A DNA stretch of 64,000 nt from Melampsora larici-populina 98AG31 (Eukaryota; Basidiomycota; Pucciniomycetes; Pucciniales; Melampsoraceae): contig NW_006768845.1 of NCBI RefSeq assembly GCF_000204055.1, positions 279,018 through 343,017 on the forward strand, given 5' to 3'. Below the pieces are notes generated by a model, which did not search any database, had not been told where the DNA came from, and saw only the letters and a list, made by a program, of their open reading frames with translations. Both the position numbers and the translations under genes were made by a program. This document shows positions 50,508 through 62,030 of the stretch, in pieces (position 1 is the first letter of the stretch; each line of letters begins with the position of its first letter).

Positions 50508-51564
50508 TCTTGAACTTGTTTCGTTTTTCAAATTTGATTTCTTTCTCTTTCTTTTACTTTTGAATCATTTTCATATTTTCCAACCCATTGTCAACCGCGT
50601 TGGCAATTATATCAATGTAGCATTGTATATACATGCATGCTTGATTTCAATTTATTTCGGTTCTATATGGTTGAAATCGACCAGCAACTCGCATTCTGTG
50701 TATGAACATCAAGTTCTGAGCTGAGAAAGGGAGTCCATTCACCTGCTGTCAACGATTAATCCAGTGAGATCAACTCAGGGGGATGAGTTGCAATCCATAT
50801 GAGCTCCATACACCTGAGCCAAAGAAAACAGTTGACCCAAGGTCCAATGTGAGGTCCATGGCATTGAACAACAAGAGTGATATTGAGTGGTTCTACACAT
50901 CTTGACAACATCTCCCTACTGCAGGAATCAAGATGAGGTGTTCGTTTGAAGTACCCAAAGCCAGAAACGACAAATAATGAGGATAAATGCAAAATTATTC
51001 TTTGGAAGCAAAGAACATAATCATAAGATCCCTAAAAAAGCACAAGAATCAAGACACATGTGCTTGCTCTCATACTATAGCAAAGAGTAAAGATGTTTAG
51101 CCTACACATCCAGACCCTGACTTTGGTTGTAAGCTCTAACCCTTTAAAAAGTTAGTGCTTTGTTCAGTTAGCTATTGTACATGCGTTCATTCAAGAAAAG
51201 ATGGCAAGAAATATATTGAAACCTAAACAAATAAATGTATGAAGACCAGGAAGATATTTGTTCAAAGTGTTTAGTCACCTGCATTTTTTCCAAAGTAATA
51301 GGTCATCCTCATGAGCCAATTTTGACGCTCTTTGTTTTCTGGAAAGAATTCTGTGTAGGGGTTTCTAGGCTTTGGAGTATGAATCAACTCAAAGAGGAGA
51401 GATGTCAGAGTTAATTGTACCCTAAAATTCTTTTTTGACTCTAAATATTACACATGTATTTCAAGCTGAGGCGTTTCGTCTTGACAGCTTATAAGATTTG
51501 GAGATCGATAAAATGGAGATAAGATTTGAAATAAAATGCTCAAACAACAAATCAAAGCTCAACA
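50508..51564. other. Intergenic region, no gene seen
   Basis: Only short open frames. The sequence next to 51.5 kb is the 3' flank of PRP31. Confidence 0.5.
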
Positions 51565-53558
51565 TCATTTCAACATGGAATCCTTTCCTTTTCCAGGAAT
51601 CACCGAAAACCGACCTTCAGCAAACCAACCAGGTTTAGCAGCATCAAGTACAGCTTGTTGTTTTGCTCTTTGTGCAGCTGGATCTACAAGTTCGAGTCCT
51701 TGAACCGGTGTAAAAACAAGTGAAGAAGATGTACCTGAAGTATTAAGTGAAGAACCAGAACCAGGTGTAGATCTTAAAGCAGCCAATCGATTCTTATTAG
51801 CTTTTGACATCTTAGCTTTCGTTCTACTTTCGCCTTGATTGACTCGAACCCTTCCAGAAGAACTTCCTAACATTCCTAAACCTTTAGTTTCATCAAACGA
51901 TCCTACTTCTTCTTCTATTTCTCCAAATCTCAATCGATTTGTTAATTTCTTCAATTCGGTTTGAGCATGTGCTTCTTTTGCTTTACGTGCTCGTTTACCT
52001 CCTCGTCTTTTCTTTTGTCCTTCAGATGGGACTGGTAAAGCTTTGGTTAATTTCTGTGGTGGTGGTTCAGCTAACTTTTCTAATTTGATTTTGATTTCTT
52101 CTTTAAGTTTTAGACCATAGCTTCCGTCTAAAAATTGTCGACTATGATCCATACGAGTTGCAAGAACACATTTAGCTCCAATCGTTCGTTGTGCTTTCAT
52201 TCGGAATTGTTCTTCGGTATTTCGAACCAGATCACATTGATAGATAAACCCAGTGTGAAGTTTCTGTTGGGAGTGCGTCGAATGAGCAGTAGAGAATCCA
52301 GTAGCCAGGTTTTTCTTCTGAGCACCTAACAGCTGTGATGCGTCGTAGATGAGTGGTGGCAAAAGAGAATTAACAAATGAGTCATATCTGCGGTAGTAGA
52401 TCCAAGTGAACGTGACCGATGAAGATGCTTTGGTTGCTTACGTGAACGTTACAGGATGGCATCTTACTCAAGCCAGTAAGACCTCCCGCCACACCCATTA
52501 GTTTGGCAGCGGTTCGTGTACCCACAATAGCACTCAGATTAGGTGCCATTAGAGACATTCGTGATTCGACATATTCTAGGATCGTCTTCCTTGCATCTTC
52601 AAGTTCTTCAGCTACTGATACTGCCTTATCAACCCTTTTCCATTCTAGATCACTGAGCATTCGATCATCCGAAACTGTTGCTGCTTCGACAGTCACAATC
52701 ATGGCCGTAGCAGAACTCAAAACATCTAATTGATCAAGAGATTTGGGTTTAGTTTTCATTTTCCAACGTACAGAAAAGAATAGAAATCAGGAGCATGTTC
52801 ACTTACTTTCGAAACCACGAACAGAACTAAGCTGCTCAGTGTTACCAAATAGTCGAACAGCCCTTAGATACTCGTACGGGTTCGGTAAGAGTCGTTCAAG
52901 ATTTGGGAAACGAGGAGCGTAATGATCTCTGATGTACTGTATGATGCAAATCAAGTTCCCCTCCCACTCAAAAACTAATCTTCGTATGATAGTAAGCCTA
53001 GGATACGATACCGAGTGAGATTTTAACGAACCTTGTGAACCACCATCACTTCGTTATCGATTTCGACAGCCAAATTATTCGCTTGTACAATCAATCGATA
53101 TTCGGCTGATTCGTTGCTCATGCCTGTCTCATCTGATGGATTTTGAGTAAAATGTTCGATTTTCTAAAAAAAACTCAAGACGATTTCAATTTGAGATTTC
53201 TAAGGGTCTTCTGGGTTCATTGTGAGGTGGTGAATTTATAATCACTTACCGTCATCACATCCTTCAAAGTCCTACTACTCCAAAGTTTTGCAACTGATCC
53301 TACATCATGAATATCCATCAAATCCATCTTCTTCACATCATCCACATCCATTTCTTGAGCTGGTTCAGTTCCACCTTCAGGTAATCCAAGTTCTCCCATC
53401 CTAATCTTTTCCTTTTCTTCATCTTCTGAATCATCATCTTCATAAGCTCGTTTACTTGAAGAAGGTTGACCAGGATGAACGAAAGTGGTCTGATCGACTT
53501 CATCCTCTAAGCCTGAATCACCATCGAGGTCATTGAGTAATTCGTTTGCTAAATCCAT
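51565..53558 (-). CDS. PRP31: U4/U6-U5 tri-snRNP protein Prp31
   Basis: Five exons (53558-53250, 53163-53032, 52936-52807, 52725-52442, 52332-51565) join in frame to 540 aa. An acidic N-terminus is followed by the coiled coil and Nop domain: [40 protein letters not shown] and [20 protein letters not shown], the last being the RNA/15.5K-protein binding surface. Then [20 protein letters not shown] and the Prp31 C-terminal domain with [20 protein letters not shown] and [20 protein letters not shown]. It binds the U4 5' stem-loop with Snu13 and holds the tri-snRNP together in pre-mRNA splicing. The length is slightly above that of the human protein (499 aa). Confidence 0.97.
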
Positions 53559-55367
53559 CGTTGAAGAGTTGTATGTATGCTAAGAGAGTTCTGTTGTTAC
53601 AAAGCGGGAGGGGAATTTCTCGTCCAGTGCGAACTGGAAGTCGACCAAGTTCCTGTAAATACTCGATCAAATGCCCATTTGGCCCCGCCGGGTCAAATTC
53701 CAGACGCGTTCGATCAACATCGAGGGAGTTGAGTTGTAATTTGAAACTTCAGCTTCAGTTTTTCACCTACCCAAGCTCATATTTCCGATCTTCTTCCTTA
53801 TCAATCATTCCCTCTTCTCTTGAAGGATCTTTTGAGGAGAAAAGGCACTGGAGTGTACGATGCTCTAGCTCTTTCCATGTAGTCACAAGATTTCCTACTG
53901 TTGACATTGATAATCGAATAAGATAATCAGTAACGCTCGACTGGTGGGCAATTGTATCAACTTGTGCAGATAGAATCTGACTCTGAGCTCCGAAGGATAC
54001 ACCCAGTAACACAAATTGAGTCAAACTTGTTCACCAGTGACAAATTGAATCTCCGAAACAAAAAAACTTCCAAATTGGTGTAGAAAATCTTTGGAAGATA
54101 TGACGAAAAAAATCGAAAATTTACCCAATTGATAAGGATAACTTGTGGCCAAGTTCATTGACAATTGTACCCGAGAAAAAGGTAGTAGTGGCAAAGGTGG
54201 AATAAAGGGCTACATTGGTTATTGAGACGCACGAGTGGAGAATGGCGGATTTCGTATATCAGCAATAGGGGAGCGTAACCGTATCAGTCTTTTTCTGAGA
54301 CTAACTCGCTCTGAGACTATCCTGAGACAAACAAAAAAGTAAACCGGATGGTGGCTTTTTGTACACTGTCTGTACAGGCTGGTGGCAACTGGTACATATG
54401 TATGAAGACTTGAACAAATTCATCATTAAGACTTCAAAGAAGCTGTTAACACTTCGATAACCTCATCAAGAATCAAGAACCTTTGTCGAGTCATCCATGT
54501 GCACCTTATATCTATACCTTCAGACTCACTCCAATCCCCCTGAAACATTGTCAAGGGGGTTCTATCGCTACAACCACTTACATATCAAAGTATTGATAAT
54601 GAAGCAACTTACAAAACAACAAAATGTTATTGGAACAAGCTACTTTGAATGAAAGTAGCAAGCAAAACCAATACAAGAAAAACAATGCATTGTCATCGGA
54701 GCGAGATACTTTGATGTAAGAGGTTTCTATCTGTTGCGTTGTCTTGATTTCTTCAAAAACGACTCAGTCGCCATCTTTTCAAACTGTCTCTTTGTATGTA
54801 TAATCTTCACGAAAAGGACTCGATATCACTTCTTTTCAACCAACCTAAAATGCTTCCAACTTCTGCTTTTCAAGACATCTCATTTTGCATTTTATCAACT
54901 CGATCGTCTTTTGTATGTATTATTTTTGACCAATGAAATTGACCAATGGATGTCTAGATGTTCTGTAGTTGGTGGAAGGCTTATAAAGAGAAGGAAGCGC
55001 CATGCGAAAAAAAACGCGCCACACAGACCGGGATTGAACTATACCTGTATGTCTCACTGCTTCTCTCAGGTAGTCTCAGAGAAAGACTGATACCGCATCT
55101 CTCCCAGCAATAGTTCAACACAGTTCAAATTCAAGGCTTTCAAATATAGGAGTGGCATAGAAAAGTTTACGTATACATTATCGGCCGTGGTCGCGTCGAT
55201 CTGACCTCCACCTTCGAGGCCGCTCAATGCATTGAACATACCTGCAAGGTATGATCAGATAGACCAACATGAGCAAGCAAATTGAGGAAAAGAATTCAGA
55301 ACCCTTTATGACACAATGAGAATCAATAATTTCAATCTACCTCGCCTGGGCAACAAAAACAGACAAA
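53559..55367. other. Intergenic region upstream of PRP31
   Basis: A minus-strand open frame at 53767-54024 has coding-like composition (MSTVGNLVTTWKELEHRTLQ) but no start codon or splice route that keeps it open was found. It could be an unrecognised gene or an extended PRP31 5' leader. The remainder up to 55.4 kb shows nothing clear. Confidence 0.4.
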
Positions 55368-57055
55368 ATGACGATCTGGATCAATGGATGTCTATATCCC
55401 ATGTTGGACTGGGACGCTTCGAGTAACTTTGAAACGCGACAGAATTCATTGCATATGAATCGATTGGCCAGACACCAATCCTTGGTACTACCGCTTCACT
55501 ACGGTTGTCCACCGATGCTCTGGGCATGATTATCGAGAGCAATTCTTTGCACATAAAGGCATAAACACATATAAGAATACATTCAGCTTTCTACCCTCAT
55601 CCTTTGGCAATTTTTCATTTTTTTTTCTCTCAAAAGCTGAGATTTGTCAGATAATCTTGATGTCATGTTTTACTCGAGTCAACCCGGATCTGCTGGATGA
55701 AGATAAGAGCATCTACAGGGTGGTTTCAGTCTGCCGAGCTGCTCACAATTGGTGACCTATTGAAAGTTCGAGTCCCAAGGCATCAGATCATCATACTGTT
55801 CATTGGTGGCTTTTTCTGTTTTCAAGATGCCCATCTATGCCCACGTCACAAGATATTTATTGCAGGCTTAAGGTAGCAAAACGTGTCGGTATCATGACCG
55901 GTGATAAACCCAACCCAGAATCTTATTTGAGCGGAGGCCTTCGGATCGGGGTCACCCGTCTGCTCATTGATACACCTGATTGAGCAGCGTGACTGATAAG
56001 GCTTTTTTTAGATGGGTCCGAGACCCCTCCTATCCCGTTCAAGCTTTTTGCGCAAGATCATGCCGGCAAATCACGCACAGTTCTCGAAACCCGCATACCC
56101 TCGCGATTTGTCTCCGATGGCAGCAAAGTCAATTGACAAGACCTGAAATATGAATCATGCCAAAATTTTCCTAAACAAAAACTGATCATAGATACAATGA
56201 CGATCTGGATCAACGGATGTCTATATCCCATGTTGGGCCGCGATGCTTCGAGTAACTTTGAAACGCGACAGAATTCATTGCATATGAATTGGTTGGCCAG
56301 AGACCAATCCTTAGTACTGCTGCTTCACTATGGTTGTCCATCAATGCTCTGCGCATGATTATCAAGAACGATTGCTCATACATAAAGGCATAGACACATA
56401 TAAGAGTACATTCAGCTTTCTACCCTTATCCTTTGGCAATCTTTGATTTTTTTCTCTCAAATAAGCTGAGATTTGTCAGATAATCTTGATGTCATGTTTG
56501 ACTCGAGTCAACCCGGATCTATTAGATGAAGATAAGAGAATCTACAGTGTGGTTTCAGTCTGCCAAGCTGTGTGTAGTTTTGAAATGAACAAGTAGCAAA
56601 ACATGTTGCTGGGCAAGATCAGGATTGGTGACCTATTGAAATTTCGAGTCCCAAGGCATCGGATCATCATACTGCTCATTGATGTCTTTTTCTCGGCTGG
56701 TGTGATGTTACGTCCAAAGATGTTTTCAAGATGCCCATCTATGCCCATGTCACAAGATATTTTGTATAGCAATCTTGAGGTAGCAAAACGTGTTGGTATC
56801 ATGACCGGTGATAAACCCCAGAATCTTATCTGGGCAGAGTTTGGATCGGGATCACCCGTCTGTCCATGAATGACTGATAAGACTTGTTTTAGATAGGTCC
56901 GAGACCCCTGCTATCCCGTCCAATTTTTTTGCGCAAGATCTTGCCGGCGAATCACGCGCAGTTCTCAAAACCCACATACCCTCGCGATTTGTCTCCAATG
57001 GCAGCAAAGTCAATTGAAAAGACCTTAAATATGAAGCATGCCAGAATTTTCCTAT
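55368..57055. repeat. Tandem duplication of ~830 bp
   Basis: Unit 1 (55368 to about 56173) and unit 2 (56197-57055) both start ATGACGATCTGGATCAA. They share TCGAGTAACTTTGAAACGCG, GTCATGTTTxACTCGAGTCA and TTCGAGTCCCAAGGCATC, and end with CATGCC.AAATTTTCCTA-type sequence. Identity is high, but unit 2 has extra bases around 56580-56615 and 56690-56720. No coding gene recognised. Confidence 0.8.
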
Positions 57056-57461
57056 GTACAAATCTACATGAGTGCGGTCTGATTTGTTGAGCTCGTCGGA
57101 GAACCTGCTGTGAATCAGGAGGTGCACTGCGTAGAGCCATTGATGGCGTGCTGGATTGCGTTTATCGTTCATCTTGAGACGGTTGTGAGGTGTTGTTGAT
57201 CACTGACACCGTATAGATCCTTAACCAAGCCTTGAAACGTGTTTTTTTTGTTGAAAACTGGCTTGCAAACAAAAAGAGACACATGTTTGAGCCAAGAAAT
57301 CAAAAGGCATCTCAATTGCGCGGTGGGATGTTTCTGCTGGCAAGGTCTTTTCTGTAGAAAAAAATGAATTTGTTGAAGCAGGGCATCATGATTGGTGACT
57401 GAACCATTCGGTGAGAAATTAACAAAAAAATTGTGAGAGAATTTATGATTGTAGGTCACAC

Positions 57462-57470
57462 TATAAAAGG
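57462..57470 (+). promoter_or_regulatory. TATA box
   Basis: TATAAAAGG, 125 bp before the ATG at 57595 of the disrupted small secreted-protein gene. Confidence 0.5.
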
Positions 57471-57594
57471 GCCCATCTCTTCAACTCAGAAGGATTCCAA
57501 TCAACTGTGCTTTACTTGGTGTTCACTTGATATCACTTCCATATTTCACACCCTTCAGAATTGAATAGTCTTCTCCATTTGGGCTCTACACAGC

Positions 57595-58280
57595 ATGATT
57601 TGAACCCCCTTTGCGATACTCATCCTTTTGATTGGGATTTACTGTGTGACATCACTTACAATAGATGATCGTGAGTTTTGAAATATGATGGGAGCTCTGT
57701 GGTCAATGAACTTATCTTTCAAATTTGACATGGACAGCTGCAGTAACAGAAGCTGCAGAGAAATTCAGAAAGGGGTTCATGATAGACGTCGTGGCAAACA
57801 AAAACGTCCACATAGATGCACCAAATGTAGAGGCATTGATCTCTGATGATGTCCCGGTTACTTACAAAGGTCGTCCAGTCAAGAGAGATGGTGAGTTTGT
57901 CCACAACAATATAAATATTGATATCACAAGGGATTGTGCATCTCATAAAAGCTGATGAAATTCAATCCCATATTTGAACTATTGGAAATATTCCAACTGA
58001 TAGAATTGCCTTGCTACTGTACAAGGCACATAGAGGGAATTGTGGAAGGTAAGCCCTTAATAGAAAATCAGGATAAAATCACCTTCATGGATTCCATTCA
58101 ATGATGTTTCTGTTATCACCAGGGACAATGACACAAAAGGGAGAAAATGTTATTGTTTCTTTTGTAAAAGACGGAGTCAATGTAGCTGTCATTGAATTAC
58201 AAGGAGAAGGAGAAGCTATCCAGATTGTCAAAATAGATATCAAAAGATGTCCTAAGACTAGACATTTTCCATATTCCTAG
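57595..58280 (+). pseudogene. Small secreted-protein gene with a stop at codon 3
   Basis: Three exons (57595-57670, 57738-57890, 58123-58280) with GT-AG borders stay in one frame to a TAG at 58278. The reading starts ATG ATT TGA, and the frame after that stop encodes a hydrophobic TPFAILILLIGIYCVTSL, an evident signal peptide. It continues through AAVTEAAEKFRKGFMIDV, ISDDVPVTYKGRPVKRDG/T and VIVSFVKDGVNVAVIELQGE, for about 127 codons. A TATA box lies upstream. The intact splicing and open body suggest that the gene was lost recently, or that a base is wrong in the assembly, or that the true start lies in an unseen upstream exon. Family not recognised. Confidence 0.5.
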
Positions 58281-59650
58281 ACCACCAGTGGCCTAGACAG
58301 TACCTCACATGTGTCTGCTTGTACTAAAGCATTCTGGGCCAAGTATCAATTGATCATAAAAACAAGGTATATTGGTAGTGTTGGACTTCCCGCTTGTGAT
58401 GGAAGATAGAATTTTCATTCTTACATGGTGTTATTGATCTGCATACATTAGCTGTTATGTATGTATTCATGGTTTTGTTTAGCATTTTGATGAGCTTTAC
58501 CCAACACAGGCATTAATACATCAGTGATACTCAAAGTTAAAAGGTTGATTCTGGCTTTTTTAAAACATAGAATGTTAATTTTTTGGTAGGGAAAAGAAAT
58601 TTAACATGTTTCCAAAACCTGTGTGGCTTCAAGGGTCCCTGTGGCCACTTTCACTGCAAACATCAAACAAATTCCCTCCAGTTGAGCATGGGAAAATGAT
58701 TGGAAGTATAAGTGGTCATCAAGCATTGATGATTTCACATCGGAGCCATAGCACCCAAACTACATATGTGCAGCAGGATGGGTAAATTGGAAGCTATTAT
58801 GTACATACAGAGGTGCTCAGATATTGTCTCATCTGGATGAGTAAATCATATGTAATACCTTCTGTAATTTTTTCCAGTTTGACAAAAGCATTCTGAAAAT
58901 TGACTACATACACTGACTCATAGCTTTGGTGTGATTACATTAAGTAAACTTCATGTAACACCCTTTCTGTTACTATGAAATGAATTCCAGAGTATTGCCT
59001 CAGTAGCTATGGAGGTACAGTTGTTTGCCAAAATGATGAAAAATTGTGGTAAAAAATCAGGGCTAGAGCAACGTTGGGCCTTTGCGTTGCAGGAAGTGCG
59101 CAACGCAGGGCAACACCAAGCAACGGCCCGGTAGAGGCAATGCAGCGCAACGCACCTGTGCAGACAGCTGCCCGGTGCGTTGCTCAATGAGGTCGGGGTT
59201 TTTGTGTAGTTGCGCCGCGTTGCCAACGATGGCCCGCGCAACGGACTGGGCAATGGACCATCACCCATATGGTGTTGCCCATTTGGGTGATCCGATTCCT
59301 AGTGACCCAATCCATCCTAGCGTCAAACCTCTTGGATCTAGATTCAATCATCAACATCTTACACCCTCCCTTGACCCCTTGCTCAAGTCAACATGGCGTG
59401 TTCTAGACCCCTGGATTTCAGAATTCAAATCAAAAATTCAAACCAAACAAATGATACACTTTTCATACCTCGAGTCCAATTAATCAAACATTTACAAATC
59501 ATCATTCCACGTCCTCAAACTGATTTCTCTGAGTCTGAATCACAACCCATTCTGTTATATAAATCTTCAGAGTATCATCGTTTCTTATTTTTCTCCACCC
59601 AGAGTCCCAATCTTAGATATTATTCTCTCTTAATCTCTCTCTTACTCGTG
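58281..59650. other. Intergenic with a GC-rich GCAACG-repeat block
   Basis: 59070-59280 is GC-rich and full of GCAAC/GTTGC words in both orientations (TTTGCGTTGCAGGAAGTGCG, CGCAACGCAGGGCAACACC), as in the ends of foldback elements, but no clear borders were found. No gene seen. Confidence 0.4.
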
Positions 59651-61790
59651 ATGGCTACCAGCTCAGGCAACGGCTCAGAGTCAGAGTCCCAGTCAGAGTC
59701 TTCAAGCCAACCCGTCTTGAATACTCCACTTCGTCACTCAACCAGACCACCAACACCGCGCAAAAGCTTACCTGGCATGATTCAGCCATCTGCTGACAGT
59801 CGGCTCACCATACCGTTACCTTGTACCTCCGGTTCAATGCCTGCACAAAGAAAGCAAACCTTGAAAGATCCCGAATCTCAAAGCAACACTTCCCCTCCTT
59901 CTCAACAGCCTTCACCTCGTAGGAAGCGGAAAAACCCAGCTTCCAATGCGAAGACCTCCCAGGTGAGGACTTATCCATCTTCAAATCATTACAATCATGA
60001 CTTATTATTAATGAATTTCTCATGATTCTTTTCAGTTGCTACTTTGGAGTTCCCTGGCACTCCAAGAAAGTTGTAAGTGGACCATTGATTATGGGTCTTC
60101 TCATTGATGTTTCATTTATTCTTGAACAATAGCATTCATCTCTCTGACTTTTGATCATGTACAGTTGCACGGCAGTGGTTTTCCGGTCCTGGCTTCTCTG
60201 GCACAGGACTATTTGAGCCTGTCTGTGAGCTTGGCCAACACCGCCAGCGCTCCGCTCAAGATAGCGGTGGCGGAGCGGTAGCACAGCGCCCGCTCCGCCC
60301 GCGCTATCCATTTTCACATATAGCGGGTCTCAACCATTGCTATAGCTATGGTAGAACCCTCAAGGCATATAGCAGTTTGCAAAGGCGCACTACATAGCAA
60401 AAGTTCGCTGTGCTATGTGTTGCCCTAGCGCCTCAGAGCGCATAGCGAAAACCCATAACCATCTGAACCATTTCCATCGGAGTTCTCGACTTGTTAATCA
60501 CCTCCTTGCTTCAGCCGCAATCCACTCGATCTCAACACATCACCTCAACACTTCCCTCCAAATCAAACTCGTTTCTGGTAAATTGATGATTCCTTTTTTC
60601 ATTCATTCTTCTGATTGTTCGATGCTAATGAAGTTTTCGGATTCTTTGTAGTTTTCTTGCTATTGTATTCTCAATTTGATGGGTTATCAGTTCTGATCTA
60701 TGCTTATTCTTGGATTCAATCGATCAATCTGTTCATTCGATCTTCAACTCAATGATAGCAAGCATTCATGACCGATTGATTTTTTAGTGTATTTACCCGA
60801 TGCATCATAACATAAGTTTGTCTCTCTTGTATATTCAACAATAACACAAATTCTATAGCTTCATCTGATATTTGTTTTTATGGACATTGTTGATCTAAGG
60901 ATCATAGTACAGTAGATGTGAAATACGGAACCGTGTGCTAAAAATGCAATTTGATTATCGACTCATTTCATCCTTATCGATCCAAGTCAGTCTTTACCAA
61001 TGCATTTTCCCTTTTGCTAGGATCAATCACTTTCTATTTAGTCTTAAATGGCTGATTGTTACAGGTAGGATGTATTGTTAAGAGTGATAAGGTAGTGATT
61101 CTGATTTCTTTCAGAACAATTTTTATATAACAAAAGTGATGTACTATACATTTTTAAATTTACTTCTGATGTTTGTGAAATAAGTGAAACATATTTGAAT
61201 ATGAGAATCATCAAGTGTGAATTTGCGAGCTGATGAGTTGACCATCTGTTGGAAGTAAGGATTAGAAATAGAGAAAAATCTACCTCAGTGAGAGCTTTTG
61301 CTCCCTACACCAATTGGAACAGGTGCACTTGTGTTGCTTGCTGGATAAGATATTAATTCGACTTTGACTTATCCACATGTCTTTCAAATTCACTTCGAGT
61401 AGAAGCCTTGTCATACTTAAGTGATTTCATACTTTGTAGCGCTTTTAGGCGCTTTTTGTTGTGAGATTTCATCATAGCGGAGCGGAGCGATCTGAAAAGC
61501 CGCACCGCTCTCGATGTTCATAGCGCCTACAAAAAGATAGCGTAGCAATTGGCCTTTCTTTATAGCGCCAAATCGCTCCGCTCGTGATTTTTGGGAATAT
61601 AGCGAAGCGGAGCGGAGCGCCGGGGGTGTTGGCTTGGCCATAGTCAAACGAACTTTTTCCGCAGCGGCAGACATCTGTTCTTCAGACCGGGTGCGACCAA
61701 ACCTGGCTCGCAGCGCTGCAAGCCGTATTTTGGGAAGCGCAGCTAAAATCAAACTTGCTCTGGGGAGGTAACTATAAGCGCAGCTCAAAA
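59651..61790 (+). pseudogene. hAT transposase relic, internally deleted and split by an insertion
   Basis: An N-terminal exon (ATG 59651, Ser/Pro-rich, KNPASNAKTSQ before a GTGAGG donor) is followed after two short exons directly by the hAT dimerisation domain, GFPVLASLAQDYLSLSVSLA at about 60178-60236. The reading resumes at 61640 with IVKRTFSAAADICSSDRVRP after the nested element. Removing the insert and one copy of its target duplication restores the usual hAT order, with RTFSA in place of 'ERxFS'. The whole central catalytic part is missing, so this was already a deletion derivative before the insertion. Confidence 0.75.
60237..61631. mobile_element. 1.4-kb non-autonomous element nested in the hAT relic, 8-bp TSD
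   Basis: GCTTGGCC occurs exactly at 60229-60236 and 61632-61639. The ends are (C)AACACCGCCAGCGCTCCGCT on the left and, inverted, CAACACCCCCGGCGCTCCGCT on the right. Subterminal regions (60.24-60.45, 61.43-61.63 kb) are rich in TAGCGC, GCTATAGC and GCGGAGCG words in both orientations. The middle (60.5-61.4 kb) is AT-rich with no coding sequence. Mobilisation by a hAT transposase in trans is likely from the TSD length. Confidence 0.85.
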
Positions 61791-62030
61791 GAAATCTCAC
61801 GGGAAAATCTCAACGAAAAGCAAAATTTACGCCCAGCAGCGCTTCGCAGCGCTGCAGGCAAAAAAGAAGCGATTTTTTTTCGCAAATGAAATAGATTTTA
61901 TTGATAAAAAGATACGTGAAAGAGTGTTAAGAAAGGTAAAACAAAAGGCAGTAAACAATTTAAAAGAGCGTAAAGAAAGTTAAATCAAATAAAGTTGAAT
62001 GAAATAAAAAAAATAAGTGAAACAAAGATA

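Noticed and set aside
53767..54024. A separate gene upstream of PRP31 on the minus strand
   Set aside because: The composition is coding-like, but the frame begins with TTG just after a stop, and an exon starting at ATG 54158 could not be joined to it in frame.
55010..55095. A tRNA gene on the minus strand (AGTTCAATCCCGGTC resembles a T-arm)
   Set aside because: No A-box at the right distance and no cloverleaf or anticodon stem could be drawn.
55770..55800. B-box GTTCGAGTCCC in the 830-bp duplication as a SINE promoter
   Set aside because: A single box with no A-box upstream; probably chance.
59070..59280. GC-rich block as a complete MITE
   Set aside because: Many inverted GCAAC/GTTGC words but no consistent terminal repeat or target duplication.
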